A program made the translations under genes and the position numbers. Source: Mesosutterella faecium (GTDB lineage Bacteria > Pseudomonadota > Gammaproteobacteria > Burkholderiales > Burkholderiaceae_F). From it: a DNA stretch of 64,000 nucleotides. Below, piece after piece: positions 1 to 10,037 of the stretch. The DNA lies in assembly GCF_022809315.2 (NCBI RefSeq), contig NZ_JAKZJU020000001.1, positions 2,207,001 through 2,271,000 on the forward strand, read 5' to 3'. Numbering within the stretch: the first letter of the stretch is position 1; each line of letters opens with the position of its first letter. A model generated the notes under the pieces. It saw only the letters and a list, made by a program, of their open reading frames with translations, did not search any database and was not told where the DNA came from.

Positions 1-252
1 AGCACCGCCCCGCGATCCTGTATTCGGAGCCCTGCCCGGAAAGAGCACTGCTCCTGCCTGAAAAGCCCGGGGGCGGGGAAAGACCAGGAAAAACGGGGGA
101 CATGAGGCGGCCCGGAGCGTAAAAAAATCCCGGCAAAGCCGGGAAACGGCCTCTGCCGGGATTTCAGGCGCAGGCGGGAAAGACCCGCCGGGACGGCGCA
201 AGGCGCAGAGGGCCGGATGGAGTGAAAATCCGGTCCGCCCCGCTTCTGCGGC
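1..252. other. Left-edge intergenic region
   Basis: No convincing coding sequence is seen on either strand. The only recognisable element is the minus-strand terminator at 121-143 that follows the DUF2721 gene. Confidence 0.6.
121..143 (-). terminator. Rho-independent terminator of the DUF2721 gene
   Basis: Read on the minus strand, CCCGGC-TTT-GCCGGG forms a 6-bp GC stem followed directly by an A and seven T. It lies about 110 bases after the stop of the minus-strand gene ending at 253. A second, longer pairing (TGCCGGGAT at 154-162) could compete with the stem. Confidence 0.75.
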
Positions 253-702
253 TTAGTTTTCCTTATGCACGCGCGGGTGCACGGTGAGCCCCAGGGCGTG
301 CAGCGAGGTGCTGATCTCGAGCACGAAGTAAATCATCGACACCACCGTGAGCGCCATGCCGCACAGCAGCAGCACCGACTCGGGCACGTCAAGCCGGATT
401 CCGAAGAGCGCGTCAAGCACGTTGCAGAGCACGATGCAGGCGCTGAAGGTGACCGACACCGCCATGCACAGCATCGCGCGGCGCAGGTACCAGGCCCGCT
501 TGTAGATCAGTTCGATCGAGGCGTCCAGCTCCGGGTCGATCAGCTTGTCCGACTGGCTCGCCTTCTCGCGCAGCAGCTCGCGGATGCGGTTCGTGGCGTG
601 GCTGTAGCGGTTCGTCATGGACAGCAGGAGAAGGCCTACTCCGGAAATCAGCGTGACGGGGGTCAGAGCGGAAAGAAGGACAGAACTGAATTGCACGGCC
701 AT
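253..702 (-). CDS. DUF2721 family membrane protein
   Basis: This 149-residue protein looks like the DUF2721 family of small integral membrane proteins of unknown function. It has a hydrophobic segment at about 8-28, a basic amphipathic stretch rich in Arg/Glu (NRIRELLREK, about 37-46), and two further hydrophobic segments at about 75-95 and 108-130. The length fits the family. The start ATG at 702 is preceded by GGGAGG about 12 bases upstream, slightly far for a ribosome-binding site. It is transcribed alone and followed by a terminator. No biochemical role is known for the family, and nothing nearby suggests one. Confidence 0.75.
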   Translation of the reverse strand: MAVQFSSVLLSALTPVTLISGVGLLLLSMTNRYSHATNRIRELLREKASQSDKLIDPELDASIELIYKRAWYLRRAMLCMAVSVTFSACIVLCNVLDALFGIRLDVPESVLLLCGMALTVVSMIYFVLEISTSLHALGLTVHPRVHKEN

Positions 703-847
703 TTGGATTAATGCCTCCCATTCGAATGGATGATTTTTGTGAAAAAAGTGAACTATAAGCCCAGAAAAGGCTCATGGCACAAAAATCTCATGAAAACAGG
801 GTTTAATCCTATTTCCGGCCCCTCCGGGGCCCAACGGCCGCTCAGGG

Positions 848-894
848 AAAAAGGCGGCCTGTCCGCAAAGCCGCAGGCTTACGGGCAGGCCGCC
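848..894 (-). terminator. Rho-independent terminator of autotransporter 1
   Basis: Minus-strand stem GGCGGCCTGCCCG (894-882) pairs with CGGACAGGCCGCC (865-853), with a 16-base loop and then five T (852-848). It starts 28 bases after the stop codon of the autotransporter gene. Confidence 0.85.
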
Positions 895-921
895 TCGCAG
901 GGCGCGCTTTCCCTTCTTTAA

Positions 922-3900
922 TCAGAAGGAAAGCCTCACGCCGGCGTTCACGCTCCAGGCGCTCTCAAGGGAGTTTCCGAAGCGGTACTCGGCGTCCGCA
1001 AACGCGAAGGCGCTCCGCCCGAGCGCCACCTGGAAGCCCGCGCCCGCGTCGTACCAGCTGCCCTTGTTTTCGATCGAGGCGTCGTAGCCCGAGGCGCGGG
1101 TGGTCGAATCGAAGGCGCGGATCTTCTGCTTCCCGCTCCACTCGCGAATCCAGTCGGCCTTGAAGTAGAACGAGCTCGCCTTCTCGGCGCCGAAGCTGCG
1201 CCCGGCCCGGAAGCCCGCGCGCGAAAGCACCGAATTGAAGCTGTCCTGCGCGATCCGCGAGCCCTGCGTCGTGCTGTAGTTCCCGTCGGTCACGTGCAGG
1301 TACTGCAGCTGCAGCTCAGGCTCCACGAACCACCCCTCGGCGCCGAGCGGGAGCTTGTGGCCCGCCTCGGCCGAAAAGCCGAGGACGTGGTTGTCAAAGT
1401 CGCCCTTCACGCGGCCGCCCGAGCCGTTCACGATGTTAAAGCTGTTTGCGAGCCGCCCCCACTGCGCGACAAGGTCGACGTAGGCGCCGCTTACTCCCAG
1501 CCACGTGCCGTAGGCCTTCACGCCGAAGCGCCGGGTGTCCCCGTCTCCCGAGAGCCCCTTGAAATCGTCGTCGGCATGCCGCCAGTCGAGGGCCAGGCCG
1601 GCAAGCGCCCGCCCAGCGCTAAAGGAGAAGGCGCGGTCAAAGCCCGCCTGGTAGGTCGCGGCCGAACTCTTGAAGTCGCCCCGGCCCGAGGAGCTCTCGA
1701 GATTGTCATAGCGGATGCGAAGCCACAGGCCGTCGTCTCCCTTTGCGTGCCGCGCTTCGCCCAGCCTCTTTACGAGCCGGTCCATGTCGACCGCGTTCCA
1801 GTACAGGGAGCGCGCGGCCCCGAGCACCGCGCGGCCCGCGTCGGAGAGCTCCACCTTCGGCTTTTCAGGCGTCTGGCCGCCGTTGTCGGGCTGAACCGGC
1901 GCTACGGGCTGGTCAGGCGTGGCAGGTGTGTCGGGGGTATCAGGGGTGTCAGGAGTCTCTGGAGTATCGGGGGTGACAGGCTTGGTCTCAGTCGCCTCCG
2001 CGATGTACCAGTTCGTGCCCTCCTCGCCAAAGGCGGCGTCCGTGAAGGCAACGCCCGGCCGGTAGGTGCCCTCGCCGCTTCCCTCGCCGTTGTAGAGAGC
2101 GTTGGAGGCGTCGCCCTTCACGTAGTCGCTCTTTGCAAGCGAAAAGGTGACGTTTGTCACGCCCTGGTCCTTCATCTCGGCCTTGAACTCATTGCCCCAG
2201 CCCGCGGCCTTCCCGTTCGTGGTCGCAAGCCGCACGCCCTTCAGCGCCTCGATGTTCGGGACCTCGCTTCTGTCAACGACCAGGGCGATCGTGTTGGAAG
2301 AGCCTTTCTGCAGGTCCGTCGTATAGAGCATGCTGCCGCGGGACGGAGTCGGGCTCGCCCGCATGACGAATGTCCCGGAGCCGGACAGGCTTCCCGCGGT
2401 GAAGCTTGCGCCCTCGGACTTCGAGAGGTCGACCGTTCCGCCGCCCTCGCCGAAGGCAAGACTCTTCACGAAGCTCCTGCCGTAGGCCGTCCAGGCCGCC
2501 CCCTTGGAGAGCGAAACCGAAGCGCTCCCGGCCGTGGAGGCGGGGACCATGCTCCCGGAGCCGTAGAAGATCCCCGGGCTGGTGAGGAAACTTACCGACC
2601 GGGCCGCTGAGGCCTCCCCTCCGAGGTCGTGGTAGTCGTCGATCTGGCCGCGGATGAAGGAGTCGGAGCCGCTCGCCTCGAGCGTGAGCTGCCCGCCGTT
2701 CGCGACATAGATGTCGCCCGCGATCTGCGTGGTGCCGCCCGAGAAGGAGAGCGAGGCGGGGGTCGATTCGGTCCCCGCGTCGCCGCCCACAAGGATCGTG
2801 CCGCTGATGCGCCGCGTGCCTTCGCCGCTGAAGGCGACGGAGCCCGCCTGAACCACCCGGATCGCGGCGCTGCGGATGTTGAGCCCATCATTGGAGGGCG
2901 CGCCGGAAAAAGCGCCCTTGTAGTCGCCCGAGACGCTCTCGTCGATCGTGATGTCGGCATTTCCGGTGATGTTGAGAGTGGCCGACCGGATTTGCACGCC
3001 GTTGGCCGCGCCATTCGCCCCTTCGGACGAGATGTCGGCGACAGACAGATCACCGACGGAGACGGGGAGCGCGATGGAATTCAGGTAAAGGCCCCTCGCC
3101 TTGCCGTTTTCTCCTGTAGCCGTGACGCCTTTCACGCTGAGGCTGCCAAAGCTCGCGGGAACAGGGTAATAGTGAACCATTGATGAGCCGTTGTCTCTCC
3201 AGTACTCTTCACTGAAATCCTCGAGAATGACGCCGTCAGCCCGGGTGACGCCCTTGACATTGGCCACCTGCACTGATGAGAACGTCAGCTTGTTTGAATC
3301 GCCGAGTGTGCTCCTTTCAGTATACAAAGCCAAGCCGGAGGCACTCGCTCCTGTCGACGTGATTCCGTCAACCGTGAGGCTGCCCACGCTGATGTCCGGC
3401 TGCTCCTCTACAAAAAAGCCGGACGTATCGCTTACGCCCGTGATATTCCTGATATCCATGCGGTCAATGTCGACATAGTGGGCTCCGCCGGCCCCGACGC
3501 CGTAGGCGAGCATCGTCGGAGTAGTGTTGTTCAGCGTGTCGACTTCTATATTTTTCGCTTTGATGTCACGCACAGCAATGCCAATGATGCCCGTGAGGTC
3601 ACGGATCGAGAGCGTCCCCGTGACTTCTATGATTCCGTAGCTGCGGATAGCGGTTTCCGCGGTGTTGTGTTCCAGCGTGATGTCTGTGGCATGAACCTCG
3701 CTGCCCCATCCAAGATACATGAGAAAAGTCCCTGTACTCGGCAAGGGAGTGGAATTCAAGTCTCTTCGGTCATCGAGGGTTATGCCTCCCGTCGAATGTG
3801 AAATGGTGAGGCCCTGGTTGAAATGAAGGACCGGCTCAATGTAGCCAATGTATCTTTTTTTGTCGTTATAGCCAGGATTGGGAAGGATATCCAAAGCCAG

Positions 3901-4349
3901 TCCCGTCCCCTCGAATAAGACGGGCGCATTAAACGAGATTGAAACAGGAGTTTTTTCAGAATCCGTGCCGGCTGCGGTGTTGCGAACCAGGATGCCGGTG
4001 TAAGGGTTCGCGAAGTCCCCGGTGGTGCCCTTGAGATTTACTGCGGAAGCGTTGATGACGAGGTCGTTGTTGCCGCCTTCGACCCGAATGCCTGTGGACT
4101 GAAAGTCCATGCGGTGAGTGCCTGAATCAAGCGTTGTTTTGGTGTTTTGGCTCTGGCGGTCAAGCCACACGCCGCCGTAAGGGAGCATATCGGCTGAAAA
4201 AGTTACGTCCTCATTCCAGGACTGGCTTCCATACACCGGCCAATAGAGCGTTTCTGCTCCGGCGGTGGGGGGGGGGGCAGCGCAACAACCGCCGCTACGG
4301 CGGCGGCCAAAAGGGGCTTTCTAAAATTTTCCGAACAGCGGGCAGGCAT
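922..4349 (-). CDS. Autotransporter 1 (type Va secretion), out of phase at a poly-C tract
   Basis: Classical autotransporter: an N-terminal signal peptide, a repetitive beta-helix passenger, a Pro/Thr/Asp linker (TPDTPETPDTPD type), an alpha-helical plug around LSDAGRAVLGAARS and a C-terminal 12-strand beta-barrel ending in Phe (VRLSF). It would display its passenger on the outer surface. An ideal AAGGAG site lies 5 bases before the ATG at 4349, which opens a signal peptide (MPARCSENFRKPLLAAAV) aligning with that of paralogue 2. After 24 codons the frame enters 11 consecutive C (4277-4267) and slips out of phase with the passenger, which can otherwise be read from a GTG at 4236 without any signal peptide. 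Nine or 12 C would restore an uninterrupted protein of about 1141-1142 residues, with a plausible signal-peptidase site at AGA. The state in this assembly is therefore OFF. A sequencing miscount in the homopolymer is the alternative explanation. Confidence 0.85.
1910..1977 (-). repeat. Tandem Pro-Asp-Thr linker repeat in autotransporter 1
   Basis: About seven degenerate 9-base units encode TPD, TPE and TPA triplets between the passenger and the barrel. Autotransporter 2 carries a shorter version at about 5757-5805. Copy number could vary by slippage while keeping the reading frame. Confidence 0.6.
4267..4277 (-). repeat. Poly-C(11) homopolymer, putative phase-variation tract
   Basis: Eleven uninterrupted G on the plus strand, which read as C11 in the coding strand, sit inside the signal-peptide codons of autotransporter 1. 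This is the only homopolymer of this length noticed in the window. At 11 it breaks the reading frame; at 9 or 12 it closes it. The paralogue at 4787-8161 has no such tract at the equivalent place. Confidence 0.8.
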
Positions 4350-4786
4350 ACACTCTCCTTGCATACGTCAGTTGATTTATGAGCAAAGGGTTTTATTTTA
4401 ACGCTTCTTAACAAAATCAAACATTTATTTATGTATAAAAAATAACTCTCTAATAGCTGGCTATACAGGGGATCATTAACAGTTGAAATGCTCTGAATGG
4501 AAGCCGGCTCAAAGAAGAAGGGGCCGCTGACTGACAGAAAATCCGCTTCGACGCAGGCTCGCAGAAAAGAGAGTGAAGTGCTCCGGCCGGTCTTGGGAAG
4601 AGAAATGGGAAAAGGAAGGATGGACAGATGGGGCACTTTCAGGAGGAGCGCCCGCTTCCAGCAAACCGTACACTGCTTCTTCCCGCCCCTGGCCGGAACT
4701 TCAGGCATCTTAAAAAGCAAGCGGCCCGCCCCGGGCATCTGACCCCGGGGCAGGCCGCCTGGCAGAGCGCGCTTTCCTTTCTTTAA
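4350..4786. other. Intergenic region between the two autotransporter genes
   Basis: It holds the AT-rich upstream region of autotransporter 1 (about 4371-4460), with possible minus-strand -10 elements such as TAAAAT but no clear -35 partner. It also holds about 250 bases with no feature I can support, and the terminator of autotransporter 2 at 4712-4758. No convincing gene is present. Confidence 0.5.
4712..4758 (-). terminator. Rho-independent terminator of autotransporter 2
   Basis: On the minus strand GCGGCC...CCCCGGGG pairs with CCCGGGG...GGCCGC, followed by TTGC and five T. It begins about 30 bases after the stop codon of autotransporter 2. Confidence 0.75.
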
Positions 4787-7700
4787 TCAGAAGGAAAGCC
4801 TCACGCCGGCGTTCACGCTCCAGGCGTTTTCAAGCGAATGCCCGAAGCGGTACTCGGCGTCCGCAAACGCGAAGGCGTTCCGCCCGAGCGCCACCTGGAA
4901 GCCCGCGCCCGCGTCGTACCAGCTGCCCCGGTTCTCAATCGAGGCGTCGTAGCCCGAGGCGCGGGTGGTCGAGTCGAAGGCGCGGATCTTCTGCTTTCCG
5001 CTCCACTCGCGGATCCAGTCGGCCTTGAAGTAGAACGAGCCCGCCTTCTCGGCGCCGAAGCTGCGCCCAGCCCGGAAGCCCGCGCGCGAAAGCACCGAAT
5101 TGAAGCTGTCCTGCGCAATCCGCGAGCCCTGCGTCGTGCTGTAGTTCCCGTCGGTCACGTGCAGGTACTGCAGCTGCAGCTCCGGCTCCACGAACCACCC
5201 CTCGGCGCCGAGCGAGAGTTTGTGGCCCGCCTCGGCCGAAAAGCCGAGGACGTGGTTGTCGAAGTCGCCCTTCACGCGGCCGCCCGAGCCGTTCACGATG
5301 TTAAAGCTGTTTGCGAGCCGCCCCCACTGCGCGACAAGGTCGACGTAGGCGCCGCTTTCTCCCAGCCACGTGCCGTAGGCCTTCACGCCGAAGCGCCGGG
5401 TGTCCCCGTCGCCCGAGAGCCCCTTGAAGTCGTCATCGGCATGCCGCCAGTCGAGGGCCACGCCGGCAAGCGCCCGCCCGGCGCTAAAGGAGAAGGCGCG
5501 GTCAAAGCCCGCCTGGTAGGTCGCGGCCGAGCTCTTGAAGTCGCCCCGGCCCGAGGAGCTCTCGAGATTGTCATAGCGGATGCGAAGCCACAGGCCGTCC
5601 TCGCCCTTTGCGTAACGCGCCTCGCCCAGCCTCTTCACGAGTCGGTCCATATCGACCGCGTTCCAGTACATGGAGCGCGCGGCCCCGAGCACCGCCCGAC
5701 CCGCGTCGGAGAGCTCCACCTTCGTCTTTCCGCTGTTGGGCTGGACTGGCGTCACCGGCTCATCGGGCGTATCGGGCGTATCGGGCGTGTCAGGGGTGAC
5801 AGGCTCGGTCTCGGTCGCCTCTTCTATATACCAGTTCGTGCCTTCCTCGCCAAAAACCGAGTCGGTGAAGGCGACGCCAGGCCGATAAGTGCCCTTGCCG
5901 CTGCCTTTGCCGTTGTAGAGGGTGTTTTCCGCATCGCCCTTCACGTAGTCGCTCTTTGCGAGCGTGAAGGTCACGTTGGTCACGCCCTGGTCCTTCATTT
6001 CGGCCTTGAACTCGTCGCCCCAGCCGGAGGCCTTCCCGTTCGTGGTCGCAAGGCGCACGCCTTTCAGCGCCTCGATGTTCGGGACCTCGCTCCTGTCAAC
6101 GACCAGGGCGATCGTGCTGGAGGAGCCTTTCTGCAGGTCCGTCGCATAGAGCATGTTGCCGCGGGACGGAGTCGGACTCGCCCGCATGACGAATGTCCCG
6201 GAGCCGGACAGGGTTCCCGCCGTGAGGCTCGCGCCCTCGGACTTTGAGAGATCGACCGAGCCGCCGCCCTCGCCGAAGGCGAGGCTCTTCACGAAGCTCC
6301 TGCCATAAGAGGTCCAGGACGCCCCTTTGGAGAGCAAAACCGAGGCGCTCCCGGCCGTGGAGGCGGAGGCCATGCGCCCGGAGCCGGTGAGGAAGTTCAC
6401 CGTCCGGGCCGCTGAGGAATCGCCCCCTAGGTCGTGGTAGTCGTCGATCTGGCCGCGGATGAAGGAGTCGGAGCCGCTTGCACCGAGCGTGAGCTGCCCG
6501 CCGTTGGCGACGTAGATGTCGCCCGCGATCTGCGTCGTGCCGCCCGAGAAGGAAAGGGAGGCGGGGCTCGACTCGCTCCCCGCGTCGCCACCCACGAGGA
6601 TCGCACCATCGATGCGCCGCGTGCCTTCCCCGCTGAAGGCGACGACACCCGCTTGATCTACCCGGACCGCTGCGTTCCGCACGTTCACCTCCTCTTCCGA
6701 GGGAGAGCCGGAAAACGCGCCCTTGTAGTCGCCCGAGGCACTCTCTTCGAGCGTGATGTTGACATTTCCGGTGATGTTGAGAGTCGCCGACCTAAGCCGC
6801 ACGCCGTAGGCTGAGCCGTTTTCTCCCTCGGCCGAGATGCTGGCAACCGACAGATCCCCGACGGTGACGGGAAGAGCCACGTTCGTCATATAAAGGCCGT
6901 TGGCCGTGCCTGTATCACCCGTGGCGGCGACGCCCTCTACGTTGATACTGCCAAAATTCCCGGAGACAGGGTAAATGTAGATGGGGACGTCGTCACTATA
7001 TGTCGTCCAAGCATCCCGCCAATCTTCCAAATAAACGCCGTCCGCACGGGTTACGCCCTTGACTTTGGAGACCTTTGCCGTAGAAATTTCGACTTTGCTT
7101 GCTGGACGTAGGCTCTCAATTTGAGACATCAAAATTCCGCTGGCCCACTCCGAGGTCGAGGCGACGGCGTCAACGGTGAGAGAATTCACGTTGACGGCTC
7201 CCTGGTGCTCAGCAAAAAAAGCGGCTGTCATGGCGTCGCCGGTCACATTGGTGACAGTCACGCGGTCAGCTCGAAAAAGAGAGCTTGATGTGTCAACAGG
7301 GAACGCCTGGTCTCCTGACAAGGACTTCACATTGTCAATTTCGATGTTGTGGGCATAGAAGTCGTCTGCGTCGGTCTGCAGAGGTGAGCATCCTGTAAAG
7401 CCATGGCTTGAAAACGTGCCGGAAATATAAAACTTGCTCGCGGAGCTGGAAACGCCTACGTCTGCGGCATTGTCATTGAGCGTGATGTTAGTGGCGCGGA
7501 TTTCCGTCCCTTCGCTCCCAAGATAAGTGAGGAAAGTTGTGCCGACAGGAATCCATTCCAAGTCAGCGTCTCTGCGCTCGTTAAGGGGGATGGTTCCTGT
7601 GGAATTCGAGATGGTGAGCCCCTGGTTGAATTTGAGGACAACGTTCAGGGGACCGATCTTGTTTTGGTGGTCATGCGAGCCGGGGAAGTTGACGATGTCC

Positions 7701-8161
7701 ACGGCAAGAGCCTTGCTGCCGGAAAATGACACGGGGGCGTTGAACTCTATGGAAACGGGGAGATTCTCAGAGGCCGTGTTGCGCGCGGTGTTGGCGATCA
7801 GGATGCCGGTGTAAGGGTTGCGGCTGTCCCAGGTGCTGCCATTAAAGTTCACGGCGGAAGCGTTGATGACGAGATCGTTGTTCCCACCGTCGATGCGGAT
7901 GCCCGTGGACTGAAATGAGATCTGGTGCTCGCCCGCGTCAAGCGTCGTCGTGGTTTTCTGCGACTGGCGGTCAAGCCACACGCCTCCGTACGGGAGCTCC
8001 TGGGCCGACAGGGTCACATCCTCGTTCCAGGACTTGCTCGATTCCAAAGGCCCGTATTCAACCGTTGCCGCTTCGGCGCTGAAAGGAGCGGCGGCAGTCC
8101 CCGCGGCCACGGCGGCGGTTAAAAGCGTTTTTCTGAAATTTTGAGGTGAGAAAGCAGACAT
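4787..8161 (-). CDS. Autotransporter 2 (type Va secretion)
   Basis: Intact 1124-residue paralogue of the neighbouring autotransporter. Residues 1-32 form a signal peptide (hydrophobic LLTAAVAAGTAAA, cleavage probably after AEA). A long Gly/Ser/Thr-rich beta-helical passenger follows to about residue 820, then a TPDTPDTPDE linker and a helical segment (LSDAGRAVLGAARS). The C-terminal beta-barrel ends in VRLSF, with the terminal Phe needed for Bam-dependent assembly. The ATG at 8161 has AAGGAG 5 bases upstream. From the linker to the stop it is nearly identical to copy 1, whereas the first half of the passenger has diverged strongly. That pattern suggests duplication followed by gene conversion of the barrel end or diversifying selection on the exposed part. 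The passenger function is unknown: I see no protease triad or recognisable adhesin domain. Confidence 0.92.
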   Translation of the reverse strand: MSAFSPQNFRKTLLTAAVAAGTAAAPFSAEAATVEYGPLESSKSWNEDVTLSAQELPYGGVWLDRQSQKTTTTLDAGEHQISFQSTGIRIDGGNNDLVINASAVNFNGSTWDSRNPYTGILIANTARNTASENLPVSIEFNAPVSFSGSKALAVDIVNFPGSHDHQNKIGPLNVVLKFNQGLTISNSTGTIPLNERRDADLEWIPVGTTFLTYLGSEGTEIRATNITLNDNAADVGVSSSASKFYISGTFSSHGFTGCSPLQTDADDFYAHNIEIDNVKSLSGDQAFPVDTSSSLFRADRVTVTNVTGDAMTAAFFAEHQGAVNVNSLTVDAVASTSEWASGILMSQIESLRPASKVEISTAKVSKVKGVTRADGVYLEDWRDAWTTYSDDVPIYIYPVSGNFGSINVEGVAATGDTGTANGLYMTNVALPVTVGDLSVASISAEGENGSAYGVRLRSATLNITGNVNITLEESASGDYKGAFSGSPSEEEVNVRNAAVRVDQAGVVAFSGEGTRRIDGAILVGGDAGSESSPASLSFSGGTTQIAGDIYVANGGQLTLGASGSDSFIRGQIDDYHDLGGDSSAARTVNFLTGSGRMASASTAGSASVLLSKGASWTSYGRSFVKSLAFGEGGGSVDLSKSEGASLTAGTLSGSGTFVMRASPTPSRGNMLYATDLQKGSSSTIALVVDRSEVPNIEALKGVRLATTNGKASGWGDEFKAEMKDQGVTNVTFTLAKSDYVKGDAENTLYNGKGSGKGTYRPGVAFTDSVFGEEGTNWYIEEATETEPVTPDTPDTPDTPDEPVTPVQPNSGKTKVELSDAGRAVLGAARSMYWNAVDMDRLVKRLGEARYAKGEDGLWLRIRYDNLESSSGRGDFKSSAATYQAGFDRAFSFSAGRALAGVALDWRHADDDFKGLSGDGDTRRFGVKAYGTWLGESGAYVDLVAQWGRLANSFNIVNGSGGRVKGDFDNHVLGFSAEAGHKLSLGAEGWFVEPELQLQYLHVTDGNYSTTQGSRIAQDSFNSVLSRAGFRAGRSFGAEKAGSFYFKADWIREWSGKQKIRAFDSTTRASGYDASIENRGSWYDAGAGFQVALGRNAFAFADAEYRFGHSLENAWSVNAGVRLSF

Positions 8162-8251
8162 TCATTCTCCTTGGATCTGTAAAGCAACAATGTATGAAAA
8201 GAAATAGCGGGAAAAAATTGCATATTTTAACATGACCTTACAATCATTAAT

Positions 8252-9763
8252 GGTTCTTCAAGGAATAGCAGGAAGAACTACCTCAAATCGAATACCGCTC
8301 TCGCTCGCAAGCAGCCTGCAGCGAGCCATTTGAAGCGTTTTCTGGATCAGGGAATTCGGGACTAGAAAAAGGACAAAAACTCCGGTTTAACAAATTCATC
8401 CCTGCCGCCTAAACCCGATTTTCTCTCCCAGCTCCGCTGCCCCGGTTCTTTCATCAAAGACATGAAACGAGAAGCGGACGGAAGCATTCACATCTACTTG
8501 GAACCTGTGTGCGAAGCAGTCTGCCCCGCTTGCGGTAAACGGTGTTTCTCAATTCACGAAAGCACGCGACGGATTGTGAGAGACGCGCCTCTGATGACGC
8601 GGGAACGCGTGTACGTTTACTTTGAAGCCCGGCGGGTTCAATGCAGCTGCGGCTGTCATAAGACGGAACGCCCGCCCTGGGTCAGCCAGCGATCCAGGCT
8701 GACGAATCTGATGATGATAACATCCAATCACTGCTCCGGCTCCGTGTGTCCATCAGCGATGCAGCCGCCCACTACCGCCTGGGCTGGGACACGGTCAAGG
8801 CTTGTGACAAGGTTCTCCTCAAGTATTTATTCCAGAAAGTTGATTTCACCGGTGTGTAACACCTGGCCATTGACGAATTCGCCGTCCCTAAGGGACATCG
8901 GTACGCAACGGTCGTCATGGATCTGGACACAAGGCGCATCCTGTGGGTAGGAAAGGGAAAAAGCCGCAGAGACGTAGAGCCCTTCTTTGAACTCCTGCGG
9001 CAACACCACGCCTCCGGCCAGATCCAGTCCGTATCCTGCGGCATGAACGCCGCATATCCTCGGATGGTGAAGGATCACCTGAAGGGGGCGGTCGCGGTCT
9101 ATGACCTTTTCCACGTCATGGCCAATTTTATCAAGGAGGTCCTGACTGAGGCCAAGACCGTCATCCGTGAGCAGATACGGAAGGAACTTCGTAAAAACAG
9201 CAAAATCCGGGAGAACGAGGAAACGAGGGAAAGCAGAGCCGGTCTGGTCAGGAAGCTCTCCGATTTGAAAAGCGCGGAATGGGTGCTTGCGCGGCGGCCG
9301 GACGATCTGCAGGTCGACATTGAACCGTCTGAAGGCCGACAACGAGCTGCTGGCTTCCCTCTACCCGATTGCCGATTTAATCCGAAGAATATGGTGCTGC
9401 CGTTCGGAGGCTCTGGCTCGTGAGGAATTACAAAAAACAAAAAACCTGCTGGAGGCTGCAGCTGAGAGACATGATTTCAGTCCGGCACGGAGATTTGCCA
9501 AAATGCTCGGCCGCCGCGCAGAAGGCATTGTCAATGCCGGGAAGTTCAAACGGGGTACCGGCCCCCTTGAAGGAGCGGACAATGCGATCAAAGTGCTCAG
9601 GCGAACGGCATACGGCTTCAGAGACTTTGAGTATTTTGTACTGAAAATCAAGTCAATTTTCCCCGGAAGGAACCTGTCTCCATGGAGAAGCCTTCCAGAC
9701 TATGCCGCTGTGTTGAAATCAGGGCTGTGGGTACCAGCCTTTCCCGGCATACCGTGAAGAACC
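8252..9763 (+). mobile_element. ISL3-family insertion sequence, degenerate copy
   Basis: The element spans 1512 bp between imperfect terminal inverted repeats. The left end starts GGTTCTTCA (8252-8260) and the right end is its complement TGAAGAACC (9755-9763). About 20 of the first 28 positions match between ends. The transposase inside is broken. The 8-bp flanks (8244-8251 and 9764-9771) do not match, so no target-site duplication survives. The left end lies 90 bp upstream of the autotransporter 2 start codon and may have changed its promoter. Confidence 0.8.
8462..9757 (+). pseudogene. ISL3-family transposase, disrupted
   Basis: The N-terminal part (from the ATG at 8462) has the ISL3 zinc-finger pattern CPACG and a second pair in VQCSCGC. 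The frame is lost near 8700, where the homologous reading moves to another frame and runs into a TAA at 8857-8859, just before HLAIDEFAVPKGHRY. A central DDE-type part (DLDTRRILWVGKGKSR, later YDLFHVMANF) continues to about 9300. The C-terminal part, with TGPLEGADNAIKVLRR carrying the presumed catalytic Glu, is again in the first frame. At least two frameshifts and one nonsense codon make this a non-functional relic. Confidence 0.85.
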
Positions 9764-10037
9764 AGGTTATGAAGCTTCAGGGACGATAGGCGGAAAGCTT
9801 TGAAAAAAGAATCTTTCGCCGCAGGAGAATGAACCGCGAGGACCGGGAGCCGGACCGGACCCTCGGCGCCCTATCATGTGAGAGGCACCAGGCGCTTCGG
9901 CCAGCCATTTTTTTGTCAAAAACAGAAGAATGCGCGAGGGGGCAGGCGCGCCTCTCCCGGGAAGACCCCGGAAAAAGGACTGCTTACAGACGGGCTGCCG
10001 CCCGACAAAGCACCCCTTTTTCAGGCCGGGCGGACTT

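Noticed and set aside
4371..4386. TTGATTTATGAGCAAA as an FNR site upstream of autotransporter 1
   Set aside because: Only the left half fits TTGAT-N4-ATCAA, so the second half-site is missing.
8244..9771. Target-site duplication flanking the ISL3 element
   Set aside because: The 8-base flanks TCATTAAT and AGGTTATG do not match.
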